A stretch of 64,000 nt of DNA from NCBI GenBank assembly GCA_905181705.1, contig CAJIYP010000003.1, positions 793,810 to 857,809 of the forward strand. Reading direction: 5' to 3'. The DNA is from Cryomorphaceae bacterium BACL29 MAG-121220-bin8. Its GTDB lineage: Bacteria; Bacteroidota; Bacteroidia; Flavobacteriales; Flavobacteriaceae. A program made the translations under genes and the position numbers. Below are positions 29,641 to 40,702 of this stretch, piece after piece (positions within the stretch are counted from its first letter, which is position 1; each line of letters starts with the position of its first letter). The notes beneath the pieces were generated by a model. That model was not told the DNA's origin. It did no database searches and was given only the letters and a program-made list of their open reading frames with translations.

Positions 29641-30142
29641 ATAAAGCTTTTAGTTCTGTCGCTTCTTTTGGAGAAAGTTTCCCTGCTAAAACCAAACTGA
29701 GTTGCCTTCTTCTAAGAGCAGCATCGTATCTTTTTTTCTCTAGCTCAGTCTGTGGATTTATTTCTGGTACTTTGACGGGCTTTCCATGTTTATCAACCGC
29801 AACAAAAGTATAAATAGCCTCATTGACCTTAAGTTTTTTTAATTGGGTTTTATTTTGTTTCCATACATCAATAAATACTTCCATAGAAGAGTTAAATGCT
29901 CTGGATACTTTTGCTTCAATAGTTAAAATACTTCCGTTAGGGACAGGCTCTCCAAAAGCAACATTATTAATGGATGCGGTGACAACGATTTGTTCGGAAT
30001 GCTTTACTGCTGCAATACTAGCTACCTTGTCCATTCTTGACAATAATTCCCCTCCAAAAAGGTTGTTAAGGCTGTTGGTGTCCACTGGCATTACTACATC
30101 CGTATTAATTGTTTTAGAATCTTCAGGAGTTTTAAAATCCAT
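29633..30142 (-). CDS. acyl-CoA thioesterase (hotdog fold)
   Basis: MPVDTNSLNNLFGGELLSRMDKVASIAAVKHS pattern. Confidence 0.85.
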   Translation of the reverse strand: MDFKTPEDSKTINTDVVMPVDTNSLNNLFGGELLSRMDKVASIAAVKHSEQIVVTASINNVAFGEPVPNGSILTIEAKVSRAFNSSMEVFIDVWKQNKTQLKKLKVNEAIYTFVAVDKHGKPVKVPEINPQTELEKKRYDAALRRRQLSLVLAGKLSPKEATELKALFD

Positions 30143-30166
30143 TATGTTGGGTGATTTAATATTCTT

Positions 30167-31072
30167 CTACTTGGCCTCAAAGATCCAAGCGTCTTTGTTT
30201 TCTTTTTGCTGAATAACTCTCAGTTCTGTAACCGCTTCAGTTCTATTGGAAAAGCTAGTAAAGGCAACTGGACTTAATCCTTTGTCGTTTAGCCCCAATC
30301 TTGATGCTTCATAACCCTTTTTCTTTAAATTCAGCATAAGGTTTTGTGCATTTTGAGGGATTCTAAAAGCTCCAGCAATGATAAAATATTTTTTTTCTTT
30401 CATCTTCACATTAACAGTCAATGAAGGAAGAGATCCTAAATTAAAAACTGCTTTTTGAACTTTTTCTTTGGTCTGTTTTCTGAATTCTTGCTCGTAGGCT
30501 AATTCTTGTTCAATCAAATCATTTTTCCCATTGATATAAATAGAAGACACTCCGATAATTAAACAAGCCCAAATTGCTGCCTGAGTGAAATAATTACTTT
30601 TCTTTTTCTGAGTGTTGGAGTAGATTGGTGATTTTTTGGATTGTAATGGTTTTTTGCCCTCAAGTTCAGTAACAAAAATTGGAGAAAGGCCAAAAGATTC
30701 TTTTAAGTGGTTAAGCTCATTGCTTGGAATAAAAGTAATTTTGTCTTCTGTGCTTAAATAAAGTTCTCCTATGTTTTTTAAGACAATAGTTTCTGTTGTT
30801 ATTTTTTTTGTCCAAGTCAAAACTTCTTGGTGAATCTTTTTTACAGCCTGGTCGTAAGGCAAGTCTAATTCCTTAGAGATGTTTTTAGCCAATAACCCAT
30901 CGTTATCTTTAATCTGAGAATTAAATGAAATCTGCTTAGAAGGAGGATGGAATTTTTGTTCTTTAAAGTCGTATTGAGCAGATTTATAATTTCCTAAAAA
31001 ACTTCCAAATCCCGGAACAGTCACACAATCGTGATCAAATAATAAATTACTAATGTAATTGGACAGCTGCAT
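30167..31072 (-). CDS. HU-CCDC81 / SPOR domain protein
   Basis: ISNLLFDHDCVTVPGFGSFLGNY N-term; KKYFIIAGAFRIPQNAQNLMLNLKKKGYEA SPOR C-term. Confidence 0.82.
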   Translation of the reverse strand: MQLSNYISNLLFDHDCVTVPGFGSFLGNYKSAQYDFKEQKFHPPSKQISFNSQIKDNDGLLAKNISKELDLPYDQAVKKIHQEVLTWTKKITTETIVLKNIGELYLSTEDKITFIPSNELNHLKESFGLSPIFVTELEGKKPLQSKKSPIYSNTQKKKSNYFTQAAIWACLIIGVSSIYINGKNDLIEQELAYEQEFRKQTKEKVQKAVFNLGSLPSLTVNVKMKEKKYFIIAGAFRIPQNAQNLMLNLKKKGYEASRLGLNDKGLSPVAFTSFSNRTEAVTELRVIQQKENKDAWIFEAK

Positions 31073-31132
31073 CTATCAAAAATACATTTTTTTGATTTAA
31101 AAATTAAGAAGAAGTATTAAAATTATTAACCG

Positions 31133-32125
31133 TTAATTGTAGCCCAACTTTTTCCTTACTCTCTCAAGGACTTCTTGTGCCACTAATCTAGCTTTATCGG
31201 CTCCAATATTTAATGCAGAATCTATTTCATCTAAATTATCCATGTAGTGATTGAAACTCTTTCTTTCTTTTTCGAAGTTTACCAGAATGTAATGGAGTAA
31301 TTCTTTTTTGGCATGTCCGTATCCAAACCCACCTTTTATGTAATTTGCTTTTAAGGCTTCAATAGATTTTGGATCTGCTATCAAAGAATATAATTTAAAT
31401 ACGTTACAGTTTTTAAAATCTTTAGATTCCTCGATAGGGGTACTGTCCGTTTCAATGGACATGATTTGTTTTTTTAATTTATTTTCAGGAAGAAAAATAT
31501 CGATAGTATTCCCTTTAGATTTACTCATTTTTTCACCGTTAGTCCCCCCCACATACTTTGTGCTTTCATTAATCTTTGGACTGGGAAGAACAAATGTTTC
31601 TCCATACGTATTGTTAAATCTGGAGGCCATGTCTCGTGTCATTTCAAGATGCTGTTGCTGGTCCTTGCCAACTGGAACAAATTCCGCATCATAAAGTAAA
31701 ATATCTGCAGCCATTAATACGGGATAGGTAAAAATACCCGCGTTTACATCATTCAATCTATCAGACTTGTCTTTAAAGGAGTGCGCTAGGGTGAGTCTTT
31801 GATAGGGGAAATGACAAGATAAAATCCAGGAAAGTTCAGTTGCAATTGCCACATCACTTTGTCTGTAAAATATAGTCTTTTCGATATTTAATCCAAATGC
31901 TAGCCAAGCTGCAGCAGTGGCATAGGTGTTGTGTTTTAATTGTTTGGGGTCTTTAATTTGAGTTAAAGAGTGTAAATCTGCAATAAAAAGAAAAGACTCA
32001 TTTTCCTTATTATTTGCCATTTCAATGGCGGGAATTATAGCTCCCAAAATATTGCCTAAATGCGGGGTTCCTGTACTTTGAACTCCAGTTAAAATTCTTG
32101 ACATACGAATTAGTAATATCAACAA
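31133..32125 (-). CDS. trpS: tryptophanyl-tRNA synthetase
   Basis: SRILTGVQSTGTPHLGN, GEKMSKSKGN (KMSKS). Confidence 0.96.
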   Translation of the reverse strand: MLILLIRMSRILTGVQSTGTPHLGNILGAIIPAIEMANNKENESFLFIADLHSLTQIKDPKQLKHNTYATAAAWLAFGLNIEKTIFYRQSDVAIATELSWILSCHFPYQRLTLAHSFKDKSDRLNDVNAGIFTYPVLMAADILLYDAEFVPVGKDQQQHLEMTRDMASRFNNTYGETFVLPSPKINESTKYVGGTNGEKMSKSKGNTIDIFLPENKLKKQIMSIETDSTPIEESKDFKNCNVFKLYSLIADPKSIEALKANYIKGGFGYGHAKKELLHYILVNFEKERKSFNHYMDNLDEIDSALNIGADKARLVAQEVLERVRKKLGYN

Positions 32126-32174
32126 AAGTAATAGATTTCAAAAACATATTACTCATTTACTTACTTTTACATTA

Positions 32175-32930
32175 ATGGGTAGAATTATAAAAATGATTTT
32201 ATGCGGGCTTTACAACGTGTGGTTCTACACACTCACGGGGGGAAGCCTAATCCTTTTTCTTCCTATTTTCTTTGTGGTAAGCTTTAAAGAAAGTTGGTAT
32301 CCCTATTTCTTTTGGTTTGCTAGAAATGTTTGGTGTACTGTCATTTTATATGGGATGGGCCTAATTCCAAAGGTGGAGTATAAGGAGCCTTTTAAAAAAG
32401 GAGAAAACTACATGCTGGTAGCTAATCATAAAAGTATGATTGATATCATGTTGATGCTAAAGGTTTGCAAACACCCTTTTGTATTTGTTGGAAAAAAAGA
32501 ATTATTAAGGCTTCCTATTTTTGGATATTTTTATAGAAGGGTTGCTATAATGGTAAACCGCGACAGTGCTAAAAGCAGAAAAGCGGTATACGCTCATGCT
32601 GAGAGAAGGCTTAATCAAGGGCTGGGTATTTGTATTTTTCCGGAGGGACTTGTAACTCCTCCTGACACAAAATTAGGCCCATTTAAAAATGGAGCTTTTA
32701 GATTTTCCACGGACTTTCAAATGCCTATAGTTCCTATGTCTTTTTTAGATTGTGAAAAAAGATATCCTTATCATTTTGATCACAATCTTTTTATAGGAGG
32801 CCCTGGGTTTCTTCGAGTTAGAGTACACAATCACATAAGTACAAAGGGGAAAACCCATGAAGACATGGAAGATCTTAAACAGGAAGTTTATGATTTACTA
32901 TGGAACGATTTAGAGGATTTAAGCCTTTAG
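32175..32930 (+). CDS. plsC: 1-acyl-sn-glycerol-3-phosphate acyltransferase
   Basis: NHKSMIDIM (HX4D-like), FPEGLVTP. Confidence 0.85.
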   Translation: MGRIIKMILCGLYNVWFYTLTGGSLILFLPIFFVVSFKESWYPYFFWFARNVWCTVILYGMGLIPKVEYKEPFKKGENYMLVANHKSMIDIMLMLKVCKHPFVFVGKKELLRLPIFGYFYRRVAIMVNRDSAKSRKAVYAHAERRLNQGLGICIFPEGLVTPPDTKLGPFKNGAFRFSTDFQMPIVPMSFLDCEKRYPYHFDHNLFIGGPGFLRVRVHNHISTKGKTHEDMEDLKQEVYDLLWNDLEDLSL

Positions 32931-33917
32931 TTTCTCAATAATTTTAGCTTCTAATTCATCACAAAGGTCAGGGTTGTCAGTAAGGATGGCTTTTACAGAA
33001 TCTCTTCCTTGTCCTAGTTTGGTTTCACCGTAGCTAAACCAGGATCCGCTCTTATCAATAATATCGTTATCAACACCCAGGTCAATGATTTCTCCCATTT
33101 TCGAGATTCCTTTACCATACATGATATCAAACTCACTTAATTTAAAAGGAGGAGCTACCTTGTTTTTAACTACTTTTACTCTGGTTTTATTACCAAGTAC
33201 ATTTCCGTTTGTATCTTTTATCTGAGTCGATCTTCTAATGTCTAGCCTAACCGAAGCATAAAATTTAAGGGCATTTCCACCAGTAGTAGTTTCGGGGTTT
33301 CCGAACATAACACCAATTTTTTCTCTTAATTGATTAATGAATATTACTGTACAATTGGTTTTGCTGATATTAGAAGTTAATTTTCTTAGCGCTTGAGACA
33401 TTAGTCTAGCATGAAGACCCATTTTAGAATCTCCCATTTCTCCTTCAATTTCACTTCTTGGTGTAAGTGCAGCTACAGAGTCAATAACAATGATATCAAT
33501 TGCTCCAGATCTAATTAAATTATCTGTAATTTCTAATGCTTGTTCTCCATTGTCTGGTTGGGAGATAATTAATTCGTCTATATTAATTCCTAAGTTTTGA
33601 GCATAGTATCTATCAAAAGCATGTTCCGCATCAATAAAAGCTGCAATTCCTCCAGCCTTTTGGCACTCAGCAATTGCATGCAGAGTTAGCGTGGTTTTTC
33701 CAGAGGATTCAGGACCATATATTTCTATCACCCTTCCTTTTGGATAACCACCAACACCCAACGCGTAGTCTAGAGTTAATGAACCACTAGAAATACACTC
33801 AACTTCTTGAGCGACAGAATCCCCCATTTTCATGACCGTTCCCTTGCCATAAGTTTTGTCTAATTTGTCTAAAGTTAACTGAAGTGCTTTTTGCCTGGAT
33901 TCTTTGTCTTTACTCAT
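32919..33917 (-). CDS. recA: recombinase A
   Basis: [51 protein letters not shown]. Confidence 0.98.
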   Translation of the reverse strand: MSKDKESRQKALQLTLDKLDKTYGKGTVMKMGDSVAQEVECISSGSLTLDYALGVGGYPKGRVIEIYGPESSGKTTLTLHAIAECQKAGGIAAFIDAEHAFDRYYAQNLGINIDELIISQPDNGEQALEITDNLIRSGAIDIIVIDSVAALTPRSEIEGEMGDSKMGLHARLMSQALRKLTSNISKTNCTVIFINQLREKIGVMFGNPETTTGGNALKFYASVRLDIRRSTQIKDTNGNVLGNKTRVKVVKNKVAPPFKLSEFDIMYGKGISKMGEIIDLGVDNDIIDKSGSWFSYGETKLGQGRDSVKAILTDNPDLCDELEAKIIEKLKA

Positions 33918-34026
33918 AAATAAATATAATTACGTTGCTAGCTAAAGTACAATATATTTAAAAGAACTCATAATAGAAAAAGACTGATTTTTGTTATAAA
34001 TTATAAAATATTAATTTCGCTTTTTA

Positions 34027-35067
34027 ATGGAATTGTACAATAAACTTAGCGCGAAACAAAGAGCTGTTTTAATTGAAGAAGCTGGAGGCAAAAGACTTAC
34101 GCTTTCTTTTTACAAATACCATCTAATAAAAAACTGCAAGTTCTTTAGAGACCACCTTTATGTAAATTGGAACAACTTGGATGTTTTAGGTAGAATTTAT
34201 ATTGCAGAAGAAGGGATAAACGCACAACTTTCCTTGCCATCAGAAAATTTTGAAGACTTTAAAAAAAGCATTGATGAAATTGATTTTTTAAATGGAGTAA
34301 GGTTGAATATTGCTATTGAACACGACAACCATTCTTTTTTAAAATTAAAAATAAAACTTAGAAATAAAATTGTTGCGGACGGTTTGGATTCTATAAACAT
34401 AGATTTGAAAAAAAGCGGTAAACATTTAAATGCTAGTCAATTTAATTCTTTAGTTGAAAAGCCCCAGACTCTTCTTGTTGACATGAGAAACCATTACGAA
34501 AGCGAAATAGGACATTTTCAGGGAGCTATTCTTCCAGATGTAGATAGCTTTAGAGAATCTCTACCGATCATTGAAAAAAGCCTAAGCCAGCACAAAAACA
34601 CCAAAAATATAGTGATGTACTGCACGGGGGGAATAAGATGTGAAAAAGCCAGTGCTTTTTTAAAACACAAGGGATATAAAAATGTTTTTCAGCTTGAGGG
34701 AGGAATTATTGAGTACACTCGTCAAGTTGAAAAGGAGGGTATCGAGAACAAGTACATTGGAAAAAATTTTGTTTTCGATCACAGAAGAAGCGAGTCTATT
34801 TCCGGGGAAATAATTTCAGACTGCCACCAATGTGGAGAGAAATGTGACAACCATGTTAATTGCGCAAATGAAGCTTGCCACCTTTTATTTATTCAATGTG
34901 AAAAGTGCTTTACTTTATATGACAACTGCTGTTCGTCTGCATGTCAAAAAACAAATACTTTACCAACTGAGGAACAAAAAAAACTTAGAAAAGGAAAAGG
35001 AAACAGTAATAAAATATTTAAAAAAGGACGGTCTAAGGTTCTTAAATTCAAGAAAACATCTTCTTAA
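34027..35067 (+). CDS. trhO: rhodanese-related sulfurtransferase (tRNA uridine hydroxylase)
   Basis: AEEGINAQLS, VMYCTGGIRCEKAS rhodanese loop, C-terminal Cys cluster. Confidence 0.9.
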   Translation: MELYNKLSAKQRAVLIEEAGGKRLTLSFYKYHLIKNCKFFRDHLYVNWNNLDVLGRIYIAEEGINAQLSLPSENFEDFKKSIDEIDFLNGVRLNIAIEHDNHSFLKLKIKLRNKIVADGLDSINIDLKKSGKHLNASQFNSLVEKPQTLLVDMRNHYESEIGHFQGAILPDVDSFRESLPIIEKSLSQHKNTKNIVMYCTGGIRCEKASAFLKHKGYKNVFQLEGGIIEYTRQVEKEGIENKYIGKNFVFDHRRSESISGEIISDCHQCGEKCDNHVNCANEACHLLFIQCEKCFTLYDNCCSSACQKTNTLPTEEQKKLRKGKGNSNKIFKKGRSKVLKFKKTSS

Positions 35068-35128
35068 ATAAGTTTTGAGTTAGGCTCTTAAATTCGCTAA
35101 CTTTAAAAAAACTTAATAAAAACTTACA

Positions 35129-36247
35129 ATGGGTTGTTCAAGTTGCGGTACGGATTCAAATGGAGCGCCAAAAGGCTGTAAAAACAATGGCACTTGTGGA
35201 ACAGATGGTTGTAATAAAATGACGGTTTTCAATTGGCTTTCGAACATGGAGGTGGTAACTGAAAAAGAATTTTCTAATATAATTGAAGTAAGATTTAAAA
35301 ACGGAAGAAAAGAATTTTATAGAAATACAGAAGATCTAACTATTTCCATTGGAGATTTAGTTGTTGTTAAAGCGGAAAGGGGATATGATTTGGGACACAC
35401 CACTTTAAGGGGTGGGTTGATTCAGGTTCAAATGAAAAAAAAGAAAGTAGATTCAAAAAAAGTTTTACTGTCCGTTCTTAGAAAAGCTTCTCAAAAAGAC
35501 ATCGATATTTGGACTAAATCTAGAGAAAAAGAGGAGGCCATAAAAAAGAAATCAAGACAAATAGCCATTGATTTAAAATTAAAAATGAAAATCTCCGATA
35601 TTGAATATCAGGGGGATGGCTCTAAAGCAACCTTTTATTATACTGCAGGGGGGAGAGTAGACTTTAGGCAGCTTATTAGAGAAATGGCCAGAGAATTCCG
35701 CACTAGAATAGAAATGAAGCAAATAGGGCTTAGAGAAGAAGCCGCTCGACTTGGAGGAATTGGCTCTTGCGGAAGAGAATTGTGCTGTTCAACTTGGCTA
35801 AGTGATTTTAGATCCGTAACCACCTCAGCAGCAAGATACCAACAGCTTTCATTAAACCCACAAAAATTAGCTGGTCAATGTGGAAAGCTGAAGTGCTGTT
35901 TAAATTATGAGCTAGACTTTTATCAAGACGCTTTAAAAGGGTTTCCAAAATCTAACACAAAAATTTTAACAGAAAAAGGAATTGCCTTTTGCCAAAAAAT
36001 TGACATTTTCAAGGGGCTACTGTGGTTTGTCTATAAAAACGATAGTGTTAACTGGTATGAACTTAGTGTGGATAAAGTAAATGAAATACTTAAAATAAAT
36101 GCTACAGGAAAAAAAATAGCTAGCCTAGAGGAATATGCGTCTTCAGATAAGCAAGAGGATACAGAATTCAAAAATGTGGTAGGCCAAGACAGCTTAACTA
36201 GATTTGATAAGAAAAAATTTAAAAAAAAGTTTAGGAAAAAGGTGTAA
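35129..36247 (+). CDS. ricT: PSP1/RicT domain protein
   Basis: RIEMKQIGLREEAARLGGIGSCGRELCCSTWL; LAGQCGKLKCCLNYE. Confidence 0.88.
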   Translation: MGCSSCGTDSNGAPKGCKNNGTCGTDGCNKMTVFNWLSNMEVVTEKEFSNIIEVRFKNGRKEFYRNTEDLTISIGDLVVVKAERGYDLGHTTLRGGLIQVQMKKKKVDSKKVLLSVLRKASQKDIDIWTKSREKEEAIKKKSRQIAIDLKLKMKISDIEYQGDGSKATFYYTAGGRVDFRQLIREMAREFRTRIEMKQIGLREEAARLGGIGSCGRELCCSTWLSDFRSVTTSAARYQQLSLNPQKLAGQCGKLKCCLNYELDFYQDALKGFPKSNTKILTEKGIAFCQKIDIFKGLLWFVYKNDSVNWYELSVDKVNEILKINATGKKIASLEEYASSDKQEDTEFKNVVGQDSLTRFDKKKFKKKFRKKV

Positions 36248-36734
36248 AAACATGAAAAGTATAAGTCCATTATTTTTTGTTTTAATATTTCTTTTTATTG
36301 CCTCGTGCAATCATTCTAATCTGCAGAAACCTTATGAGTTTTCTAATGGATGGAAAAACGGGGAAGTAGTGAAATTTGATTTTAAAGCTTCCGATTCAAA
36401 AATAAATCAAGACTTATTTTTGATATTAAGGCACAATAAAAATTATCAGTTTTCTAACATTTTTTTAATCACAGAACTTCAATTTGAAAATGATTCTATA
36501 AAAACAGATACTCTAGAATACCGACTTAGCGCAAATAGCGGAAAATGGCTTGGAGAACAAAAACTATCGATAGTAGAACATAGACTTCCCTTTAAAATGA
36601 ATTTAGAATTACAAAAGGACAGCCTTTATACTTTGCTGGTAAGAAACTCAATGAGATTAAACAATGAAATCTCACCAATTCAAAATTTAGAAAATGTCTT
36701 AGATTTAGGATTGCTAATGGAAAGTGCTAAATAG
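36204..36734 (+). CDS. gldH: gliding motility lipoprotein GldH (real start likely about 36252)
   Basis: Lipobox FIASC; position between RicT and PBP1A; GldH-like sequence. Confidence 0.78.
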   Translation: MIRKNLKKSLGKRCKNMKSISPLFFVLIFLFIASCNHSNLQKPYEFSNGWKNGEVVKFDFKASDSKINQDLFLILRHNKNYQFSNIFLITELQFENDSIKTDTLEYRLSANSGKWLGEQKLSIVEHRLPFKMNLELQKDSLYTLLVRNSMRLNNEISPIQNLENVLDLGLLMESAK

Positions 36735-37055
36735 ATGGCCAAAAAAAGAAAAAAGAAAGTAATGCCAAAAAAATATAGAGTATTCTATTACGGATTCTGG
36801 GCGCTCTTTATTATTGGTTTTTCAAGTATTTTTGGACTTTTTTATTCTGCCTCAACTGGAAGACTTGGAGAAATGCCCGATTTCAGACAGCTGGAAAATC
36901 CAAACACTAATTTAGCAAGCCAAATAATATCTTCAGACAATAAAGTTTTAGGGAAAATTCATTTTGGAGAAAACAGAATACCAATTGAATACAAGGACCT
37001 TCCTCAAGATTTAATAGACGCCCTTATCTGCAACAGAGGACGAAAGGTTTTATAG
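36735..37055 (+). CDS. penicillin-binding protein 1A, N-terminal fragment
   Basis: TM helix, ENRIPIEYKDLPQDLIDAL; frame breaks at about 37035. Confidence 0.85.
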   Translation: MAKKRKKKVMPKKYRVFYYGFWALFIIGFSSIFGLFYSASTGRLGEMPDFRQLENPNTNLASQIISSDNKVLGKIHFGENRIPIEYKDLPQDLIDALICNRGRKVL

Positions 37056-37083
37056 CCACTCGGGAATAGACTTCAAAGCAACT

Positions 37084-39060
37084 TTGAGAGCTATTGTATT
37101 TCTTAACAAAAGAGGGGGAGCAAGTACAATTTCTCAGCAATTGGCAAGGCAATTATTTGTAGGTGTTCGTTCAAAGAACATTTTCGAGGCCATTACCCAA
37201 AAAGCAAAAGAATGGGTCCTTGCAGTAAGACTTGAAAAACAATATACCAAGGAAGAAATAATAACCATGTACCTCAATATATATGATTTTGGATACAATG
37301 GAGATGGAATAAAATCAGCTTCCGATATCTTTTTTGATAAGGATTTGGACAGCTTAAAAATAGAAGAGTCTGCAGTATTGGTGGGGATGCTTAAAAACTC
37401 ATCTTATTACAATCCTTTAAGACGACCTGAACTTGTTAAATCAAGACGAAATGTAGTGTTTGGTCAGATGAGAAAAAACAACCATTTAAATGACAGGGAG
37501 TTAGATTCCTTAAAACAACTTCCTCTTGGAGTTAACTACACCCCACAATCTCACAGAGAAGGTCTTGCTACCTATTTTAGAGCCTACCTTCAGGAGTTTA
37601 TGAAAGACTGGACAAAAGAAAACACGAAAGAGGATGGCTCAAAGTATAACTTATACTTAGATGGTTTAAAGATTTACACTACCATTAATCATGAAATGCA
37701 GGGTTATGCAGAGGAATCAGTAAAGGCACACATGACCAATCTCCAAAGGGAATTTTTTAATCAAAATACCCCAAAATTAAATCCAACTGCCCCTTTTTTA
37801 GAAATCGAGGAAGAGGACCAGGAAATGATTTTTAAAAGAGCAATGAAGAGATCTGAAAGATGGAGAAAAATGAGAATCTCTGGTAAATCTGAAGAAGAAA
37901 TGTTTGAGTCTTTTCAAAAGCCAGTTTCTATGAGGATTTTCTCTTGGGATGGAGATATTGATACCATCATGAAGCCTATTGACTCTATTCGTTATTACAA
38001 ACACTTTATGCAAGTTGGAATGATGTCTATGGAACCTCAAACGGGCCACGTAAAAGCATGGGTAGGAGGAATCAATTACAAGCACTTTCAATACGACCAC
38101 GTTAAACAAGGAAAAAGACAAATTGGCTCAACTTTTAAACCATTTTTATATGCCACAGCAATAGATCAGTTAAAGCTTTCGCCTTGTGATTCTCTTCCTG
38201 ATGCGATATATTGTATTGAACCAAACAAATTTGGAAACCCTGAACCTTGGTGCCCTACAAATTCAAGCGATAAATACGGAGGATTTAGAACATTAAAAAA
38301 TGCTTTAGCCAATTCAAAAAATACGATTAGTGCTCAATTAATGGATAAAGTAGGGCCAAAACCTGTTGCGGATTTAGCAAGAAACTTGGGAATTGATTCT
38401 TTTATTCCTGATGTACCAGCCATTGCGCTTGGAACACCAGATTTAAGCGTTTATGAAATGGTAGGTGCTTACGGGGCATTCGCCAATCAAGGAATATATG
38501 TCAAGCCAACGATGATAACAAGGATTGAAGATAAAAACGGAGCGTTATTGTATCAAGCAAATCCAGAAACCAAAGATGTAATCAGCCAGGAATCTGCATA
38601 TGTAACGGTTAATCTTTTAGAGGGAGTTACTAAGTTTGGATCTGGGGCAAGATTACGCCACGACATACCTGAAGAAGAAAGAAACCCTGTTTACAGAGAT
38701 GTTGTAACGGGATATCCCTACAAATTTCAAAATGCAATAGCTGGGAAAACAGGAACCACTCAAAACCAAAGTGATGGTTGGTTCATGGGAATGGTTCCTA
38801 ATTTAGTTACTGGAGTTTGGGTTGGAGCTGAAGATAGAGCTACTCATTTTGAAACCATTGCTTATGGTCAGGGAGCCACGATGGCTCTTCCAATATGGGG
38901 ATTATACATGAAAAAATGTTATGAAAGTGAGGCTCTTGGAATTTCAACCGAAGATTTTATTGCCCCTGAAGTATTGAATATTCCACTGGATTGCGAAATC
39001 TTAAAACCTATTGAAAGCATAAACAGCGATGCGGACGATATTGAAGGTTTAGGATTATAA
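37084..39060 (+). CDS. mrcA: penicillin-binding protein 1A (transglycosylase/transpeptidase)
   Basis: GGASTISQQLARQLF, KQGKRQIGSTFKPFLYATA (SxxK), GKTGTTQNQSDGWF (KTGT). Confidence 0.93.
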   Translation: MRAIVFLNKRGGASTISQQLARQLFVGVRSKNIFEAITQKAKEWVLAVRLEKQYTKEEIITMYLNIYDFGYNGDGIKSASDIFFDKDLDSLKIEESAVLVGMLKNSSYYNPLRRPELVKSRRNVVFGQMRKNNHLNDRELDSLKQLPLGVNYTPQSHREGLATYFRAYLQEFMKDWTKENTKEDGSKYNLYLDGLKIYTTINHEMQGYAEESVKAHMTNLQREFFNQNTPKLNPTAPFLEIEEEDQEMIFKRAMKRSERWRKMRISGKSEEEMFESFQKPVSMRIFSWDGDIDTIMKPIDSIRYYKHFMQVGMMSMEPQTGHVKAWVGGINYKHFQYDHVKQGKRQIGSTFKPFLYATAIDQLKLSPCDSLPDAIYCIEPNKFGNPEPWCPTNSSDKYGGFRTLKNALANSKNTISAQLMDKVGPKPVADLARNLGIDSFIPDVPAIALGTPDLSVYEMVGAYGAFANQGIYVKPTMITRIEDKNGALLYQANPETKDVISQESAYVTVNLLEGVTKFGSGARLRHDIPEEERNPVYRDVVTGYPYKFQNAIAGKTGTTQNQSDGWFMGMVPNLVTGVWVGAEDRATHFETIAYGQGATMALPIWGLYMKKCYESEALGISTEDFIAPEVLNIPLDCEILKPIESINSDADDIEGLGL

Positions 39061-39084
39061 TTCGTTTTTTTATAACTTAATTAG

Positions 39085-40167
39085 ATGAGTCAAAGACTAA
39101 TTTCACTCGATTTTTTTAGAGGATTTACTATTGCTGCGATGATTGTAGTAAACGATCCTGGGAGCTGGTCTTATGTTTTCCCCCCATTAAGGCATGCCAA
39201 TTGGCATGGGGTCACTCCCACAGATTTAGTTTTCCCTTTCTTTTTATTCATTGTTGGAGTTTCCATTGTTCTCTCCCTATCTAAAGTCAAAAAAACTACT
39301 TCTTCCCTATATTTTAAGATTATTAAAAGAACTTTTATCCTTTTTGGAATTGGAATTTTTTTAGCACTTTTCCCAAATTTTGATTTTGAAAATGTAAGAA
39401 TCGCTGGGGTTCTTCAAAGAATTGCTCTTGTTTATTTCTTTTGCTCCTTTATCTATTTAAACTCTAATAAATCTCAGCAAATATGGATTGGGGCTTTCTG
39501 TTTAATAATCTATTGGGCTATGATGAAGCACGTTCCTTTTGGAGATTCCATTGTTGGAGTTTTAGAGCCTGGAAATAATTTTGCAGCTTGGATAGATCAC
39601 TTTATAACCCCTGGAAGAATGTACCAAAAAACTTGGGATCCTGAGGGGTTTTTTAGTACCATTCCTGCAATTGCCACTGGAATTTCTGGAATGTTTTGTG
39701 GGCACCTTGTATTAAATAAATCCAAATCTTTAAAAGAAAAAATCATTGCAATGTATTTGGTTGGTAGTATTTGTTTGTGTCTTGGAATGGTCTGGGACTT
39801 TAGTTTTCCAATGAACAAACATATTTGGACCAGTTCGTATGTTCTTTTTTCTTCTGGTCTTGCTATGTTGTTTCTTGCTAGTTGCATGTGGATAATTGAT
39901 CATAGAAAAACTATTTCTTTTACCAGATTTGGGATGGTTTTTGGGTCCAACGCTATTTTTGCTTACATACTACACTCTATGCTAGGAAGGGTATTTAGAA
40001 TTCCTGTTTTAAACGGGGATGGGATTCAACAGGTCTGGATGAATTTTGGTATTTCCACTAATTTAGATCCTCAAATCTTCTCACTATTGTGGGCTCTGTT
40101 CTATACTTTTGTAATCTATCTTATTGTAAATGAAATGTATAAGAGAAAAATATTTATTAAAATATAA
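39085..40167 (+). CDS. HGSNAT-like/DUF5009 transmembrane acyltransferase
   Basis: RLISLDFFRGFTIAAMIVVNDPGSW..., LRHANWHGVTPTDLVFPFFLFIVGV. Confidence 0.85.
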   Translation: MSQRLISLDFFRGFTIAAMIVVNDPGSWSYVFPPLRHANWHGVTPTDLVFPFFLFIVGVSIVLSLSKVKKTTSSLYFKIIKRTFILFGIGIFLALFPNFDFENVRIAGVLQRIALVYFFCSFIYLNSNKSQQIWIGAFCLIIYWAMMKHVPFGDSIVGVLEPGNNFAAWIDHFITPGRMYQKTWDPEGFFSTIPAIATGISGMFCGHLVLNKSKSLKEKIIAMYLVGSICLCLGMVWDFSFPMNKHIWTSSYVLFSSGLAMLFLASCMWIIDHRKTISFTRFGMVFGSNAIFAYILHSMLGRVFRIPVLNGDGIQQVWMNFGISTNLDPQIFSLLWALFYTFVIYLIVNEMYKRKIFIKI

Positions 40168-40201
40168 TTCTTGTATTATTGCAATTAATTAAACCTCTTA
40201 A

Positions 40202-40699
40202 ATGAAAAAACTTCTTTTCTTGCTTGTTATCCTAGTTTCTATTAGCGCTTGTAATAATAATTCTGGCAATGGATTTGTTGCTGATTCTGATTTGGAATTT
40301 CATATGGGATCAAATCCCTCAGTAGAAGCATTTAAAGTTTTTGATTCTGCATGGAGAAACCTGGACTATAAATTAATGAAAACCTTGATAGCCGATTCTG
40401 TTTCTTTTGAATTTCATGATGGTAAAATCGCCAATAGCGGAGATGAATTTATTGAATTAATAAAAGCGGATGTTGAGAAAACCAAATTGGAGGGGAATAG
40501 TTATAGTTGGACTACAGACTATGCTTTTTCAGTAGACCTTAATCCATCAAAGGAGGGGGAATGGGTAAATGCAGGATTTACCTCCATTTTGGATAATCCA
40601 AAAGATAGTATTGTTAAAAAAGTTTATAACGACTGGTACTTTTTCAACAAAGGAAAGCTAGAACTTTGGTATCAAGCCATAAGAGATATTAAGGAATAG
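40202..40699 (+). CDS. NTF2/SnoaL-like lipoprotein
   Basis: Lipobox ISAC; NTF2-like sequence. Confidence 0.65.
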   Translation: MKKLLFLLVILVSISACNNNSGNGFVADSDLEFHMGSNPSVEAFKVFDSAWRNLDYKLMKTLIADSVSFEFHDGKIANSGDEFIELIKADVEKTKLEGNSYSWTTDYAFSVDLNPSKEGEWVNAGFTSILDNPKDSIVKKVYNDWYFFNKGKLELWYQAIRDIKE

Positions 40700-40702
40700 A
40701 TT

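Noticed and set aside
36735-39060. PBP1A split as evidence of two separate genes or programmed frameshift
   Set aside because: Single extra base restores a continuous PBP1A; no slippery heptamer seen; sequencing error is simpler.
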